DNA of 64,000 nt from Achromobacter aegrifaciens (GCF_902859735.1 NZ_CADIJY010000014.1:54799-118798); one strand, 5' to 3'; positions 43,892 through 53,859 are shown, counted from the first letter of the stretch. Numbers and translations are program-made. Notes: generated by a model from the sequence alone, not told the origin.

Positions 43892-44764
43892 TTACTTGAG
43901 GTAACGGCGCTCCAGCTCCCGCATATGGGCATCGCCCTGCAGCGCGATGATTTCCTTGACCGCCGGCAGCGCCGCATCCACCTGATGGATGCCGCCATCG
44001 CTGCGGATGCGGGCGAACACGTCCCGCATCGCCCCCACCGCGGCGCGGATGGCGTGATTGCCATAGATGACCAGGCCGACCTTGCCCAGCGCCTGGATAT
44101 CGGCTTCGCGCAGTTGCGGATAGGCGGTGGGCACCAGCACCAGCGGCGCGCGGCCTTGCCATGCCGCGATGAACGACAGGATCTCGTCGGGCGTGTTCTG
44201 CCTGGAATGGATCAGGATGGCGTCCGCGCCCGCAGCTTCATACGCGCGCGCACGGGCCAAGGCCTCCTGCTCGCCGGCGCCCGCGATCAGCGCCTCGGTC
44301 CGGGCGATCACGCAGAAATCCGCATCGCGGCGGGCGCTGCAGGCGGCTTCGATCTTGCCCTGAAACTCCTCGATCCGCACCAGCTCCTGCCTGCCGGACG
44401 CGCGCAGACTCGTGTCCTTGGGAAAGGTCTTGTCTTCCATCACCACCGCCGACACGCCCGCAGCTTCGTACTGCGGCACCATGTAGGAGACATTGATGGC
44501 ATTGCCGAATCCGGTGTCGATGTCGGCAATCACGGGCACGTCCACCGCGGCGGCGATCGCCCGCATCATGTCCAGGTGCTGCGAGGGCGAGAGTATGTTG
44601 GCATCGGGCACGGCGTAGCTGGCCGACAGCTCGAAGCCGCTGCCCCAGATGGCGTCGAACCCGGCATCGGCCGCCAGCCTGGCGGACAGCGGGTTGTGCG
44701 CCGACATGGCGTGCATCAAGACGGGATCCTGCAATTTCTGGCGGAAACGGGCGTTTCTGGTCAT
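43892..44764 (-). CDS. Phosphonopyruvate hydrolase-like enzyme (PEP mutase/isocitrate lyase superfamily)
   Basis: A 290-residue enzyme of the PEP mutase/isocitrate lyase superfamily. The diagnostic loop reads MEDKTFPKDTSLRASGRQEL, and DIDTGFGNA supplies the Mg-binding Asp residues. The Thr in KDTSL where PEP mutases have Asn (KTNS), and the long C-terminal match RSDGGIHQVDAALPAVKEI, favour phosphonopyruvate hydrolase (PalA-type) over PEP mutase; this rests on memory of the families. The reaction would give pyruvate and phosphate. No phosphonate transporter or aminotransferase is nearby. ATG 44764 was preferred to a GTG three codons earlier. Confidence 0.78.
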   Translation of the reverse strand: MTRNARFRQKLQDPVLMHAMSAHNPLSARLAADAGFDAIWGSGFELSASYAVPDANILSPSQHLDMMRAIAAAVDVPVIADIDTGFGNAINVSYMVPQYEAAGVSAVVMEDKTFPKDTSLRASGRQELVRIEEFQGKIEAACSARRDADFCVIARTEALIAGAGEQEALARARAYEAAGADAILIHSRQNTPDEILSFIAAWQGRAPLVLVPTAYPQLREADIQALGKVGLVIYGNHAIRAAVGAMRDVFARIRSDGGIHQVDAALPAVKEIIALQGDAHMRELERRYLK

Positions 44765-44845
44765 GGCGGACACGTAGGCAAAAACCCGGCGCGCCGCGCG
44801 CCGGCTGCGGCCATCGTAGCGCCAATCCCCGCCTTGCCCGAAACG

Positions 44846-45394
44846 TCAGCCGGCCTCGCCGCCGCGTCGCGCCTTCATGGCCTGCCCGATCCCGGCCAGC
44901 GTATCGTCCGGGATCAGCCGCGCCGCCATCGGCAGCAGCTCGCTTTCCTCACGCTGGATATGCGCGGCGTAGGCATCGGTGAAATCCTGCACCTGGCTGG
45001 CGGGCAGCTCGGCCTGGCGGCCCGCCGCGATCTCGGCGAGCGCCTGGCGCAAGGGCTCCCAGCGCCGCGCCAACTGCCGGTGCTCGGCCATCAGGCCGTC
45101 CACCAGCGCATGCAGACAGACGGCGTCAGAGCCGGCCATGGATTCGATCAAGGCCGGAAACAGGTCCTCTTCCTCGTCCTCGTGATGGTGTGCGGCCGCG
45201 GTATCGAAGTAGCGCATGACGCTGGCCGCCGCGGTTTGAGCCGCGGCGTCGCTGCCATGCACCGGCAGGTGCGCGGCAAGACGCCCCAAGGTCGCGCACT
45301 GGCGGGAAATGCGGCCATGGCAGGCCGACAGCAAAGCCAAGGGATCATCCGCGCCCGGCGCCGGGGCCGGGCCTCCAGGAAAGCTCACCGCCAT
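44846..45394 (-). CDS. Hemerythrin-domain protein
   Basis: A 182-residue four-helix-bundle hemerythrin HHE domain protein. Iron ligands are visible in LSACHGRI, AAAHHHEDEEEDLFPALI, LMAEHRQLARRW and YAAHIQREESELLPMA. It may bind O2 or NO or sense iron. GGAGG precedes the ATG. It lies 12 bases after the carboxypeptidase gene on the same strand and may be co-transcribed with it, though the functions are unrelated. Confidence 0.87.
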   Translation of the reverse strand: MAVSFPGGPAPAPGADDPLALLSACHGRISRQCATLGRLAAHLPVHGSDAAAQTAAASVMRYFDTAAAHHHEDEEEDLFPALIESMAGSDAVCLHALVDGLMAEHRQLARRWEPLRQALAEIAAGRQAELPASQVQDFTDAYAAHIQREESELLPMAARLIPDDTLAGIGQAMKARRGGEAG

Positions 45395-45406
45395 CGCACA
45401 CCTCCG

Positions 45407-46567
45407 TTATCCGGCGTGGCCACGCCACCACAAGCGGATGGAATCCCACGCGCGTCCCGCGAATCCGGCCTCGGCCACCGGTTCCAGTGCCACCACCGGA
45501 AACTGCATGGCGGGCTTGCCGTCCACCAGCACACGCACCTCGCCCACTGCGGACTGGGCCGCGATCGGCGCAATCAGCGGATCCTGCGGTGTCCAGACCG
45601 GTTCGACCTTGGCGCCCGCAGGCACCGTCACGTAGGCATCGCGCGCGAATCCGGCCTTCAGGCTGTCCTGCTCGCCCTTCCATACCTCGGGCGTGGCGAC
45701 CGCCTGGCCGCGCGCGTACAGCTTGATGGTATTGAACCCCTGAAAGCCCCACTCCAGCAACTCGCGGCTTTCCTGCGTGCGCAGCTTGTCCGACGCCGTG
45801 CCCACCACCACCGTGATCAGGCGGCGCTGGTCAGCGCCATTAGGACGCTGCGCGGTGGCGACGATGCAATAGCCGGCCGATTCGGTATGCCCGGTCTTCA
45901 GCCCGTCCACGCTGGGATCCAGCCACAGCAGGCGGTTGCGGTTCGGCTGCGTGATCTTGTTGTAGGTGAACTGCTTGGCCGAATCGTAGGTCCTGTAGAG
46001 CTGGGGATAATCGCGAATGAAACGCGTGGCCAGCATGGACAGGTCGCTGGCGGTGGAGTAGGTCCCCGGATCGGGCAAGCCGTGCGGGCTGGCGAAATGC
46101 GTGGCGTGCAGGCCGAGCCTGGCGGCGGTGTCGTTCATCCGCGCCACGAAGGCCTCGACGCTGCCCGACACGGCCTCGGCCAGCGCGATGGCCGCGTCGT
46201 TGCCCGACTGGATCATCAGGCCGCGCAGCAGATCGTCCACCGAAACCTTCGAGCCCGGCTCCAGGAACATCTTCGAGCTGCCCGCCGGCACCTTCCAGGC
46301 GCGGGTCGACACCGTGACCATTTGCGCCGCGGACAGCTCTTTCTTGCTGAGCGCCTCGAACACGACGTAGGCCGTCATGATCTTGGTCAGGGACGCGGGC
46401 TCGATCCGGGTCGCCGCCGCATGCGACGCGATCACCTGTCCGCTGGTCTCGTCCAGCAAGAGCCAGGCCTTGGCCGACAGGGCCGGCGCGGGCACCGTCT
46501 GCGCCACGGCGCCCGACATGCACGCGGCCGCGACGATCAGGCTCGCCGCCAACTTCTTCATCAACAT
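45407..46567 (-). CDS. dacC: D-alanyl-D-alanine carboxypeptidase (PBP5/6, DacC-like)
   Basis: A 386-residue low-molecular-weight penicillin-binding protein. A signal peptide covers about residues 1-22. The active-site motifs are SLTK (Ser59, Lys62), SGN (121-123) and KTG (224-226). A C-terminal PBP5-type beta domain follows (about 280-365), and the end (GRAWDSIRLWWRGHAG) is an amphipathic membrane anchor. It trims the terminal D-Ala from peptidoglycan pentapeptides on the periplasmic face. Start at 46567, or ATG two codons later. Confidence 0.93.
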   Translation of the reverse strand: MLMKKLAASLIVAAACMSGAVAQTVPAPALSAKAWLLLDETSGQVIASHAAATRIEPASLTKIMTAYVVFEALSKKELSAAQMVTVSTRAWKVPAGSSKMFLEPGSKVSVDDLLRGLMIQSGNDAAIALAEAVSGSVEAFVARMNDTAARLGLHATHFASPHGLPDPGTYSTASDLSMLATRFIRDYPQLYRTYDSAKQFTYNKITQPNRNRLLWLDPSVDGLKTGHTESAGYCIVATAQRPNGADQRRLITVVVGTASDKLRTQESRELLEWGFQGFNTIKLYARGQAVATPEVWKGEQDSLKAGFARDAYVTVPAGAKVEPVWTPQDPLIAPIAAQSAVGEVRVLVDGKPAMQFPVVALEPVAEAGFAGRAWDSIRLWWRGHAG

Positions 46568-46871
46568 ATGACTGCTTCGCTTCCATGCTTGGTTTTTCCC
46601 GCGCGGGTCTCGCGCAGGGCACGCAATTGGAACATGCCCGGCGCAGTTGGTTCAGTGCCGCAGGCATCTGAAAAGATGCGCGATGAATGTCACGACATCT
46701 TGCTGGAGCCCTTCTACAAAGCACTTTCTGTGTCGAAAACAACAAACAAGGGCCAAAAACCCGCTAGAAAACCGCATTAATCGCCACTCTTCCGCTATCA
46801 TCGGCCGCGTAGCGTCAAACGCCGATACCCGGCGCGCGCTGCTCCATGACCTCAACATACGGATTTTGACC
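46568..46871. other. Divergent promoter region between dacC and the HU-like gene
   Basis: This 304-base gap separates dacC and the HU-like gene. It is A-rich around 46730-46770. I see no convincing paired promoter boxes, hairpins or small coding frame. Confidence 0.4.
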
Positions 46872-47342
46872 ATGGCCACGAAAGCAAAAGCTCCTGCCAA
46901 GAAAGTCACCAAGCCCGCCGCCAAGGCGCCCGCAAAGAAGGCAACTGCTGCCAAACCCGCTGTGAAGCCCGCTGCAAAGCCGGCCGTCAAGAAGGTCGTC
47001 GCCGCCAAGAAGGTCGCTGCTGCCCCCAAGGCCATCAAGGCCGCCCTGAACAAGACCCAGCTGATCGCCTACATCGTTGAGCAATCGGGCGTTGAAGCCA
47101 AGTCGGTCAAGGCCGTCCTGGCCAGCCTGGAAACCTCGGTGCTGGGCTCCGTGGACAAGAAGGGCGCTGGCGAATTCACGCTGCCCGGCCTGTTCAAGGT
47201 TGCCGTGCAGAAGGTTCCGGCCAAGGCCAAGCGCTTCGGCAAGGATCCGTTCACCGGTGAAGAGCGCTGGTTCCCCGCCAAGCCGGCTTCGGTCAAGGTG
47301 AAGGTTCGCCCGCTCAAGAAGCTGAAGGACGCCGCGCAGTAA
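46872..47342 (+). CDS. HU-family DNA-binding protein with histone H1-like Lys/Ala tail
   Basis: A 156-residue nucleoid protein. Residues 1 to about 58 are a low-complexity Lys/Ala/Pro tail (AKKVTKPAAKAPAKKATAAK) like the C-terminal tail of eukaryotic H1 and the Bordetella BpH proteins. Residues about 59-150 match an HU/IHF fold (LNKTQLIAYIVEQSGVEAKS, EFTLPGLFKVAVQKVPAKAK, GKDPFTGEERWFPAKPASVK). It should bind and compact DNA. The ATG at 46872 is used because the upstream in-frame extension has no family similarity. It has its own strong terminator. Confidence 0.88.
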   Translation: MATKAKAPAKKVTKPAAKAPAKKATAAKPAVKPAAKPAVKKVVAAKKVAAAPKAIKAALNKTQLIAYIVEQSGVEAKSVKAVLASLETSVLGSVDKKGAGEFTLPGLFKVAVQKVPAKAKRFGKDPFTGEERWFPAKPASVKVKVRPLKKLKDAAQ

Positions 47343-47370
47343 TTCGCGCGTAGTTCCGGTCAAGCCGGAA

Positions 47371-47406
47371 GGGCCCGCCTCGCAAGAGGCGGGCCCTTCT
47401 TTTTTG
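47371..47406 (+). terminator. Rho-independent terminator of the HU-like gene
   Basis: GGGCCCGCCTC-GCAA-GAGGCGGGCCC is an 11-bp stem with a GCAA tetraloop, followed by TTCTTTTTT. It lies 28 bases after the stop. Confidence 0.93.
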
Positions 47407-47449
47407 CCGCGGCCGGCCTGCACGACGCATAGGTCGGCTTTTTCCAATT

Positions 47450-47467
47450 TATCTTCATGTTAAGATA
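47450..47467. promoter_or_regulatory. Palindromic MarR operator candidate
   Basis: TATCTT-CATGTT-AAGATA is a perfect inverted repeat with a 6-base centre, 29 bases upstream of the MarR start. The TATCTT/AAGATA half-sites resemble those bound by several MarR-family repressors. It sits in an A+T-rich promoter area, so autoregulation and control of the following efflux gene are likely. Confidence 0.65.
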
Positions 47468-47496
47468 CTTCACGTAAAAACAAATCCCATGCACCC

Positions 47497-48009
47497 ATGA
47501 ATGACCTCGTCGATCTGGTGATCTCCCAATGGACCGCCGAATGTCCCGCCCAGGACTTCGCCGCCATGTCCGTCGTCACCCGTGTGTTCCGTCTGAACGC
47601 GCTGGCCGCGCGCAACGTGAACCGCAGCTTCCGCAACTACGACCTGCACCAGGGCGAATTCGACGTGCTGGCCACGCTGTACCGCAGCGGCTCGCCCTAC
47701 GCGCTGAATCCGCAGAAGCTGGTGGAGGCCCTGCTATTGACCTCCGGCGCCATGACCAACCGGCTCGACCGCCTGGAGCAGGCCGGCCTGCTCACGCGCA
47801 GCCCCAATCCGGAAGACCGGCGCGGCGTCATCGTGTCGCTCACGGCCGAAGGCTTGCGCACCATCAAGCTGGTGCTGAAGGACTACCTGAAGGACCTCAA
47901 TGAACTGCTTGAACCGCTGTCCGCAGCCGAGCGCAAGCAACTGGCCGGCCTCCTCAGGAAGCTGCTGATCAAGCAGGACCAGGAAACGCCTGGCGGCATC
48001 GGCGCCTGA
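47497..48009 (+). CDS. MarR-family transcriptional regulator
   Basis: A 170-residue winged-helix regulator. The DNA-binding core is visible as LHQGEFDVLATLYRSG, QKLVEALLLTSGAMTNRLDR and the wing NPEDRRGVIVSLTAEG. Helices at both ends supply dimerisation. An MFS transporter gene follows after 41 bases in the same orientation, and a perfect palindrome lies upstream. Ligand-induced release of efflux repression, as with EmrR, is the likely role. Confidence 0.92.
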   Translation: MNDLVDLVISQWTAECPAQDFAAMSVVTRVFRLNALAARNVNRSFRNYDLHQGEFDVLATLYRSGSPYALNPQKLVEALLLTSGAMTNRLDRLEQAGLLTRSPNPEDRRGVIVSLTAEGLRTIKLVLKDYLKDLNELLEPLSAAERKQLAGLLRKLLIKQDQETPGGIGA

Positions 48010-48050
48010 GCCGAGCCCTCTTCCGCAGCCATCATCCCCGATCCCGATCC

Positions 48051-49271
48051 ATGACTTCCGCTACCCAGTCCTCCCAGACGCCGGTCCTGACCGCGCCCAT
48101 CCTCCTGCTGATGTCGGTCGCGACCGGCCTCGCCGTCGCCAGCAACTATTACGCGCAGCCCCTGCTGCATACGATCAGCGAGCAATTCTCGCTGTCCAGC
48201 GCCACGGCAGGCAGCATCGTCACCACCGCGCAGCTGAGCTATGCGGTGGGCCTGATGCTGCTCGTGCCCCTGGGCGACATGTTCGAGCGCCGCAGCCTGA
48301 TCGTGCTGATGAACCTGCTGTCCTCGGGCGGTCTGCTGATTTCCGCCTTCGCCCCCAATATCGGCGTGCTGATCCTGGGCACGGCGCTGACGGGCATGCT
48401 GTCCGTGGTGGCCCAGATCCTGGTGCCTTTCGCCGCGACGCTGGCCGCCCCGCATGAGCGGGGCAAGGCCGTGGGCACCGTCATGAGCGGACTGCTGCTG
48501 GGCATCCTGCTGGCCCGCACCGTCGCCGGCGCGCTCGCCGACGTAGGCAGCTGGCGCACCGTGTACTGGGTGGCGGCCATCCTGATGCTGATCATGTCCG
48601 CGGCCCTGTGGCGCCTGCTACCGCGCCACCAGAGTCCGGCCGGGCTGAGCTACCCGCGCCTGCTAGGCTCCATCCTGCGCATGTTCGTCGAGGAACCGCT
48701 GTTCCGCGCCCGCTCGCTGCTGGGCGGCCTGCTGTTCGCGGCCTTCAGCATGCTGTGGACGCCGCTGACCTTCCTGCTGGCCAGCCCGCCCTATCAATAC
48801 AGCAACACCACCATCGGCCTGTTCGGGCTGGCGGGCGCCGCAGGGGCCTACGCCGCCAACCGCTTCGGCCGCCTTGCCGACCGCGGCCTGGGCAACCTCG
48901 CCACCCGCGTCGGACTGCTGTTGCTGCTGGGTTCCTGGGGACTGATCGCCTTCGGCCAGGTGTCGGTGCTGGCCCTGCTGGTGGGCATCCTGGTGCAGGA
49001 TCTCGCGATCCAGGGCGTGCACGTCACCAACAGCAGCGCCCTCTACCGCCTGCGCCCCGAAGCGCGCAGCCGGCTGACGGCCGGCTACATGACCAGCTAC
49101 TTCATCGGCGGCGCATCCGGTTCGCTGGTATCGTCCTGGCTGTACGCCCATTTTGGCTGGCCCGGCGTGGTCACGGCGGGCGCCGTCCTCGGGGTGATTA
49201 CGCTGGCTTATGGTGCCCTGGCGCCCAGCGCGCGCATCCCCGAAACGGCTCCGTCCCCTGCCCGCGCCTAG
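48051..49271 (+). CDS. MFS transporter (12 TM, efflux type)
   Basis: A 406-residue major facilitator. The N-terminus contains [18 protein letters not shown] and loop motif [17 protein letters not shown]. About 12 hydrophobic segments are evident. It is related to the YnfM/AraJ-like efflux group. It is probably in an operon with the MarR gene just upstream and thus controlled by it. Substrate is unknown. Confidence 0.88.
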   Translation: MTSATQSSQTPVLTAPILLLMSVATGLAVASNYYAQPLLHTISEQFSLSSATAGSIVTTAQLSYAVGLMLLVPLGDMFERRSLIVLMNLLSSGGLLISAFAPNIGVLILGTALTGMLSVVAQILVPFAATLAAPHERGKAVGTVMSGLLLGILLARTVAGALADVGSWRTVYWVAAILMLIMSAALWRLLPRHQSPAGLSYPRLLGSILRMFVEEPLFRARSLLGGLLFAAFSMLWTPLTFLLASPPYQYSNTTIGLFGLAGAAGAYAANRFGRLADRGLGNLATRVGLLLLLGSWGLIAFGQVSVLALLVGILVQDLAIQGVHVTNSSALYRLRPEARSRLTAGYMTSYFIGGASGSLVSSWLYAHFGWPGVVTAGAVLGVITLAYGALAPSARIPETAPSPARA

Positions 49272-49278
49272 CACCTCC

Positions 49279-49284
49279 TATAAT
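49279..49284 (+). promoter_or_regulatory. Consensus -10 box upstream of leuS
   Basis: A perfect TATAAT lies eight bases after the MFS stop and about 70 bases before the leuS ATG. The expected -35 position (about 49256-49261) has no good match, so the assignment rests on the -10 box and its place. Confidence 0.45.
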
Positions 49285-49356
49285 CAGGGGTTTTGGCCGC
49301 CTCCGCGCCCGCGCGGCGAGGCGGCTCACCCTTTTTTTGCCATCGTGCACGAGCCC

Positions 49357-52014
49357 ATGCAGGAACGTTACCTCCCCAATACCGTCGAAGCAGCCGCCCA
49401 CCAAGACTGGCAGGCGCGCGACGTCTACCTGGTCCACGAACACGCCAAGAACGCCGACGGCTCCGAAAAGCCGAAGTTCTACGCCTGCTCCATGCTGCCC
49501 TACCCCAGCGGCAAGCTGCACATGGGCCACGTGCGCAACTACACCATCAACGACATGATGGCCCGTCAGCTGCGCATGCGCGGCTACAACGTTCTGATGC
49601 CCATGGGCTGGGACGCCTTCGGCATGCCGGCGGAAAACGCCGCCATCAAGTCCAAGGTGCCGCCGGCGAAGTGGACGTACGACAACATCGCCTACATGAA
49701 GAAGCAGATGAAGGCGATGGGCCTGGCGATCGACTGGTCGCGCGAAATGTGCGCCTGCGATCCCCAGTACTACAAGTGGAACCAGTGGCTGTTCCTCAAG
49801 ATGCTGGAAAAGGGCGTCGCCTACCGCAAGACCCAGGTCGTCAACTGGGACCCCGTGGACCAGACCGTGCTGGCCAATGAACAGGTCATCGACGGCCGCG
49901 GCTGGCGCTCGGGCGCGCTGGTCGAAAAGCGCGAGATCCCCGGCTACTACCTGCGCATCACCGATTACGCCGACGAACTGCTGGGCGCCGTCCAGAACGA
50001 TCTGCCCGGCTGGCCCGAGCGCGTGCGCCTGATGCAGGAAAACTGGATCGGCAAGTCCGAGGGCCTGCGCTTCGCTTTCCCGCACAAGATCGCCGGCCAG
50101 GACGGCCAGCTGATCCAGGACGGCAAGCTGTACGTCTTCACCACCCGCGCCGACACCATCATGGGCGTGACCTTCTGCGCCGTGGCGCCGGAACACCCCC
50201 TGGCCACGCAGGCCGCGCTCTCCAATCCGCAACTGGCCGCCTTCATCGAACAATGCAAGCTGGGCGGCACGACCGAGGCCGAAATGGCCACGCGCGAAAA
50301 GGAAGGCATGCCCACGGGCCTGTACGTCACGCACCCGGTCACGGGCGCCGAAGTTCAGGTCTGGGTCGGCAACTACGTGCTCATGACCTACGGCGACGGC
50401 GCCGTGATGGGCGTGCCGGCGCATGACGAGCGCGATTTCGCCTTCGCCAAGAAATATGACCTGCCCATCGTGCAGGTCGTGGACGTGGCCGGCAAGGAAT
50501 ACTCCACCAATGCCTGGCAGGAGTGGTACGGCGACAAGCAAGCCGGACGCACCATCAATTCGGGCAAGTACGACGGCCTCTCCCACAAGGAAGCGGTCGA
50601 CGCCATCGCCGTCGACCTGGGCGCGCAAGGCCTGGGCGAAAAGCAGACCACCTGGCGCCTGCGCGACTGGGGCATCTCGCGCCAGCGCTATTGGGGCACC
50701 CCCATCCCCATCATCCACTGCGCGGATTGCGGCCCGGTCCCGGTTCCGGAAAAAGACCTGCCGGTGGTCCTGCCCGACGACCTCATCCCGGACGGCAGCG
50801 GCAATCCGCTGGCCAAGAACGAGGCGTTCCTGTCCTGCTCCTGCCCCAAGTGCGGCAAGCCGGCGCGCCGTGAAACGGACACGATGGACACCTTCGTGGA
50901 CTCGTCCTGGTACTTCATGCGCTACACCTCGCCGGGCAACGATAACGCCATGGTCGACGCGCGCAACGACTACTGGATGCCGATGGACCAGTACATCGGC
51001 GGCATCGAACACGCGGTGCTCCACCTGCTGTACGCCCGCTTCTGGACCAAGGTCATGCGCGACATGGGCTTGCTCAACTTCGACGAGCCCTTCACCAAGC
51101 TGCTGTGCCAGGGCATGGTGCTGAACCATATCTACTCGCGCAAGACGCCGCAGGGCGGCATCGAATACTTCTGGCCGGAAGACGTCGAAAACGTCTACGA
51201 CGACCGCGGCGCCATCGTCGGCGCCAAGCTGAAGTCGGACGGCTCCGCCATCACCTACGGCGGCGTAGGCACGATGTCCAAGTCGAAGAACAACGGCGTC
51301 GACCCGCAATCGCTGATCGACACGCTGGGCGCGGACACGGCCCGCCTGTTCGTCATGTTCGCCAGCCCGCCGGAACAGACCCTCGAATGGTCGGACTCTG
51401 GGGTCGAAGGCTCCAACCGCTTCCTGCGCCGCCTCTGGTCCATCAGCTACGGCCAGCGCGAGGCCATCGCGCGCGGCCTGGCCCATGGCGCTGACTGGGC
51501 GCAGGCGCCGGCCCCGGTCAAGGATCTGCGCCGCGAGGTCTACGGCCTGCTCAAGCAAGCCGACTACGACTACCAGCGCATCCAGTACAACACCGTCGTG
51601 TCGGCGTGCATGAAGATGCTCAACGCCATCGACGACGCCAAGCTGCCCGAAGGCGCAGCCGCGGACGCCGCCTACGCCGAAACGCTGGGCGTGCTGCTGC
51701 GCGTGCTGTATCCCGTGGTGCCGCACATCACCTGGCACCTGTGGCGCGACCTGGGCTACGCCCACGAGCTGGGCGACCTGCTCGACGCGCCTTGGCCGCA
51801 CGTGGACGAGGCGGCGCTGGTCGCCGACGAGATCGAGCTGATGCTCCAGGTCAACGGCAAGCTGCGCGGCTCCATCCGCGTGGCCGCCAAGGCCGCCAAG
51901 GAAGACATCGAAAAGCTCGCGGCATCCCAGGAAGAGGTCGCCCGCTTCCTGGAAGGCCGTCCGCCCAAGCGCGTCATCGTGGTTCCGGGCAAACTGGTCA
52001 ACGTCGTAGGCTGA
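49357..52014 (+). CDS. leuS: Leucine--tRNA ligase
   Basis: An 885-residue class I aminoacyl-tRNA synthetase. HIGH motif HMGH at about 55-58 ([14 protein letters not shown]), the KMSKS motif as TMSKSKNNG, the CP1 editing domain between them ([18 protein letters not shown]) and a zinc-like [14 protein letters not shown] insert. ATG 49357 ([14 protein letters not shown]) gives the family N-terminus; in-frame upstream codons overlap the MFS gene. It is followed directly by lptE and holA, the usual order. Confidence 0.97.
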   Translation: MQERYLPNTVEAAAHQDWQARDVYLVHEHAKNADGSEKPKFYACSMLPYPSGKLHMGHVRNYTINDMMARQLRMRGYNVLMPMGWDAFGMPAENAAIKSKVPPAKWTYDNIAYMKKQMKAMGLAIDWSREMCACDPQYYKWNQWLFLKMLEKGVAYRKTQVVNWDPVDQTVLANEQVIDGRGWRSGALVEKREIPGYYLRITDYADELLGAVQNDLPGWPERVRLMQENWIGKSEGLRFAFPHKIAGQDGQLIQDGKLYVFTTRADTIMGVTFCAVAPEHPLATQAALSNPQLAAFIEQCKLGGTTEAEMATREKEGMPTGLYVTHPVTGAEVQVWVGNYVLMTYGDGAVMGVPAHDERDFAFAKKYDLPIVQVVDVAGKEYSTNAWQEWYGDKQAGRTINSGKYDGLSHKEAVDAIAVDLGAQGLGEKQTTWRLRDWGISRQRYWGTPIPIIHCADCGPVPVPEKDLPVVLPDDLIPDGSGNPLAKNEAFLSCSCPKCGKPARRETDTMDTFVDSSWYFMRYTSPGNDNAMVDARNDYWMPMDQYIGGIEHAVLHLLYARFWTKVMRDMGLLNFDEPFTKLLCQGMVLNHIYSRKTPQGGIEYFWPEDVENVYDDRGAIVGAKLKSDGSAITYGGVGTMSKSKNNGVDPQSLIDTLGADTARLFVMFASPPEQTLEWSDSGVEGSNRFLRRLWSISYGQREAIARGLAHGADWAQAPAPVKDLRREVYGLLKQADYDYQRIQYNTVVSACMKMLNAIDDAKLPEGAAADAAYAETLGVLLRVLYPVVPHITWHLWRDLGYAHELGDLLDAPWPHVDEAALVADEIELMLQVNGKLRGSIRVAAKAAKEDIEKLAASQEEVARFLEGRPPKRVIVVPGKLVNVVG

Positions 52015-52025
52015 TGAGGTCAAGC

Positions 52026-52688
52026 ATGCACTTCGCCGGGCAACAAACGCACTCCCCCCGCCAGTCCTGGCTGCTGCGCGGCGCCTGCCTGGCGCTGTTC
52101 ATGCTGCTCTCCGCTTGCGGCTTCGCCTTGCGTGGCGTCACGCCGATGCCGTTCGATACGCTGTATGTCGGCATTTCCGACACCACGCAGTTCGGCGCCG
52201 ACGTGCGCCGCGCGCTGCGCGCGGCCTCGCCGAACACCAAGCTCGTGTCGACCCCCAAGGAGGCGCAAGCCATCCTGCAGCAGGTCGCCGACACTCGCAC
52301 CCTGCGAGAGGTGTCGCTGAACGCCCAGGGCCGTGTCGAGGAATACGAACTCGGCATCAACTACACGTTCCGCCTCATCGATGCCAAGGGCCGCGCCCTG
52401 ATCCCGGACACCACGCTGTCGATCTACCGCGAAATGCCCTATGACGACCAGGTGGTGCAAGCCAAGCAAGGCCAGATCGAAACGTTGTACCGGGCCATGC
52501 AGCGCGACCTGGTGTCCCGCCTGCTGCGCCGCATGACCGCGCCGGAAGTGCGCCATGCATTCGAGAATGCCGAAGAGCGCGCGGAAGACGGCGAGACCCC
52601 GCTGTACGACCCGACCACGCCGGAACAAAAGCGCACGCCCGCGCCGTGGCAGACGCCGTCCACCACCGATCCGGCCATCCTGCGTTAA
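52026..52688 (+). CDS. lptE: LPS-assembly lipoprotein LptE
   Basis: A 220-residue outer-membrane lipoprotein that plugs LptD during LPS export. The signal ends in a lipobox LLSAC (about residues 26-30), followed by GFALRG, typical of LptE. The C-terminal tail is Pro/Thr-rich. ATG 52026 with GAGG before it is preferred; an ATG at 52014 overlapping the leuS stop would add four residues. It abuts holA (TAAATG). Confidence 0.93.
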   Translation: MHFAGQQTHSPRQSWLLRGACLALFMLLSACGFALRGVTPMPFDTLYVGISDTTQFGADVRRALRAASPNTKLVSTPKEAQAILQQVADTRTLREVSLNAQGRVEEYELGINYTFRLIDAKGRALIPDTTLSIYREMPYDDQVVQAKQGQIETLYRAMQRDLVSRLLRRMTAPEVRHAFENAEERAEDGETPLYDPTTPEQKRTPAPWQTPSTTDPAILR

Positions 52689-53744
52689 ATGGCACAGCCC
52701 CTGGACGCGGATCGCCTGGCCGAGCACCTGCAGCGGCCAGGCAACCGCCTGGCCCCGCTCTACACGGTGTCCGGCGACGAACCCCTGCTCGTGACCGAGG
52801 CCGTGGACGCGCTGCGCGCCGCGGCCCGTAACGCGGGCTACACCGACCGCCTGTCCATGGTCATGGACGCGCGCAGCGACTGGAGCTCGGTCACCGCCGC
52901 CACGCAAAGCGTGTCGCTGTTCGGCGACCGCCGCATCCTTGAAATCAAGATCCCGACGGGCAAGCCTGGCAAGTCCGGCGCCGACACCCTGGCCAAGCTG
53001 GCCGAACAGGCTGAGAAGCAGGCGGATCCGGACACGCTCGTGCTGATCGCCCTGCCGCGCCTGGACAAGGCCACCCGCGAAAGCCGCTGGGTGCAGGCCT
53101 TGAGCCGCGGCGGCATGATGGTCGACATCGCCAACATCGAACGGGGCCGCCTGCCCGCCTGGGTCGGCATGCGGCTGGCGCGCCAGAACCAGCGCGCCGA
53201 CGGCGCCACCCTGCAATGGATGGCCGACAAGGTGGAAGGCAATCTGCTGGCCGCCCACCAGGAAATCCAGAAGCTGGGCCTGCTCTACCCCGAAGGCCAG
53301 CTGGCCGCGGAGGACGTGGAGCGAGCGGTGCTGAACGTTGCGCGCTATGACGTCTTCGGCCTGCGCGACGCCATGCTCGCCGGCGACACCGGCCGCACCA
53401 TCCGCATGATCGACGGCCTGCGCGCCGAAGGCGAAGCGCTGCCGCTGGTGCTATGGGCGGTCGGCGAGGAAATCCGCCTGCTGGCCCGCATCGCCGAAGC
53501 GCGCGCCCTGGGCCAGGACGTCAACGGCCTGATGCGCCGCCTGCGCATTTTCGGCGCGCACGAGCGGCTGGCGTTGCAGGCGCTGAACCGGGTGCAGCCG
53601 AACGTGTGGCCGGCCGCCGTGCAGCATGCACATGAGGTCGATCGCCTGATCAAGGGCCTGTCGGTACCAGGACGCCTGTCCGATCCCTGGGAAGAAATGA
53701 CGCGGCTCGCGCTGCGTGTCGCCGCCGCTGGCGGACGACCGTGA
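52689..53744 (+). CDS. holA: DNA polymerase III subunit delta
   Basis: A 351-residue clamp-loader subunit that opens the beta sliding clamp. Family features are LYTVSGDEPLLVTEAVDALR at the N-terminus, QSVSLFGDRRILEIKIP and the central MADKVEGNLLAAHQEIQKLG. The ATG abuts the lptE stop. The C-terminal collar domain is complete. Confidence 0.95.
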   Translation: MAQPLDADRLAEHLQRPGNRLAPLYTVSGDEPLLVTEAVDALRAAARNAGYTDRLSMVMDARSDWSSVTAATQSVSLFGDRRILEIKIPTGKPGKSGADTLAKLAEQAEKQADPDTLVLIALPRLDKATRESRWVQALSRGGMMVDIANIERGRLPAWVGMRLARQNQRADGATLQWMADKVEGNLLAAHQEIQKLGLLYPEGQLAAEDVERAVLNVARYDVFGLRDAMLAGDTGRTIRMIDGLRAEGEALPLVLWAVGEEIRLLARIAEARALGQDVNGLMRRLRIFGAHERLALQALNRVQPNVWPAAVQHAHEVDRLIKGLSVPGRLSDPWEEMTRLALRVAAAGGRP

Positions 53745-53745
53745 A

Positions 53746-53859
53746 GGCGGCATAGCCGCCGCCTTCGCCTCCCGCGCCAGCCCATGCGCTGGCATTCGCC
53801 CGGCCTCGCGGCCGGATATACACTGAATCTCCAGGTGGCGTCCGCGCCGCCCCATCCTC
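53746..53859 (+). other. holA-proA intergenic hairpin and possible proA promoter
   Basis: GGCGGC-ATA-GCCGCC (53746-53760) follows the holA stop without a T-run. A weak promoter is possible (TTCGCC 53795-53800, TATACA 53817-53822, spacer 16). Both are modest. Confidence 0.35.

Noticed and set aside
49198-52023. A 941-codon open frame on the minus strand opposite leuS
   Set aside because: It mirrors leuS in a high-GC gene where the antisense frame lacks stops; the product is low-complexity His/Val/Asp-rich sequence with no family motif.
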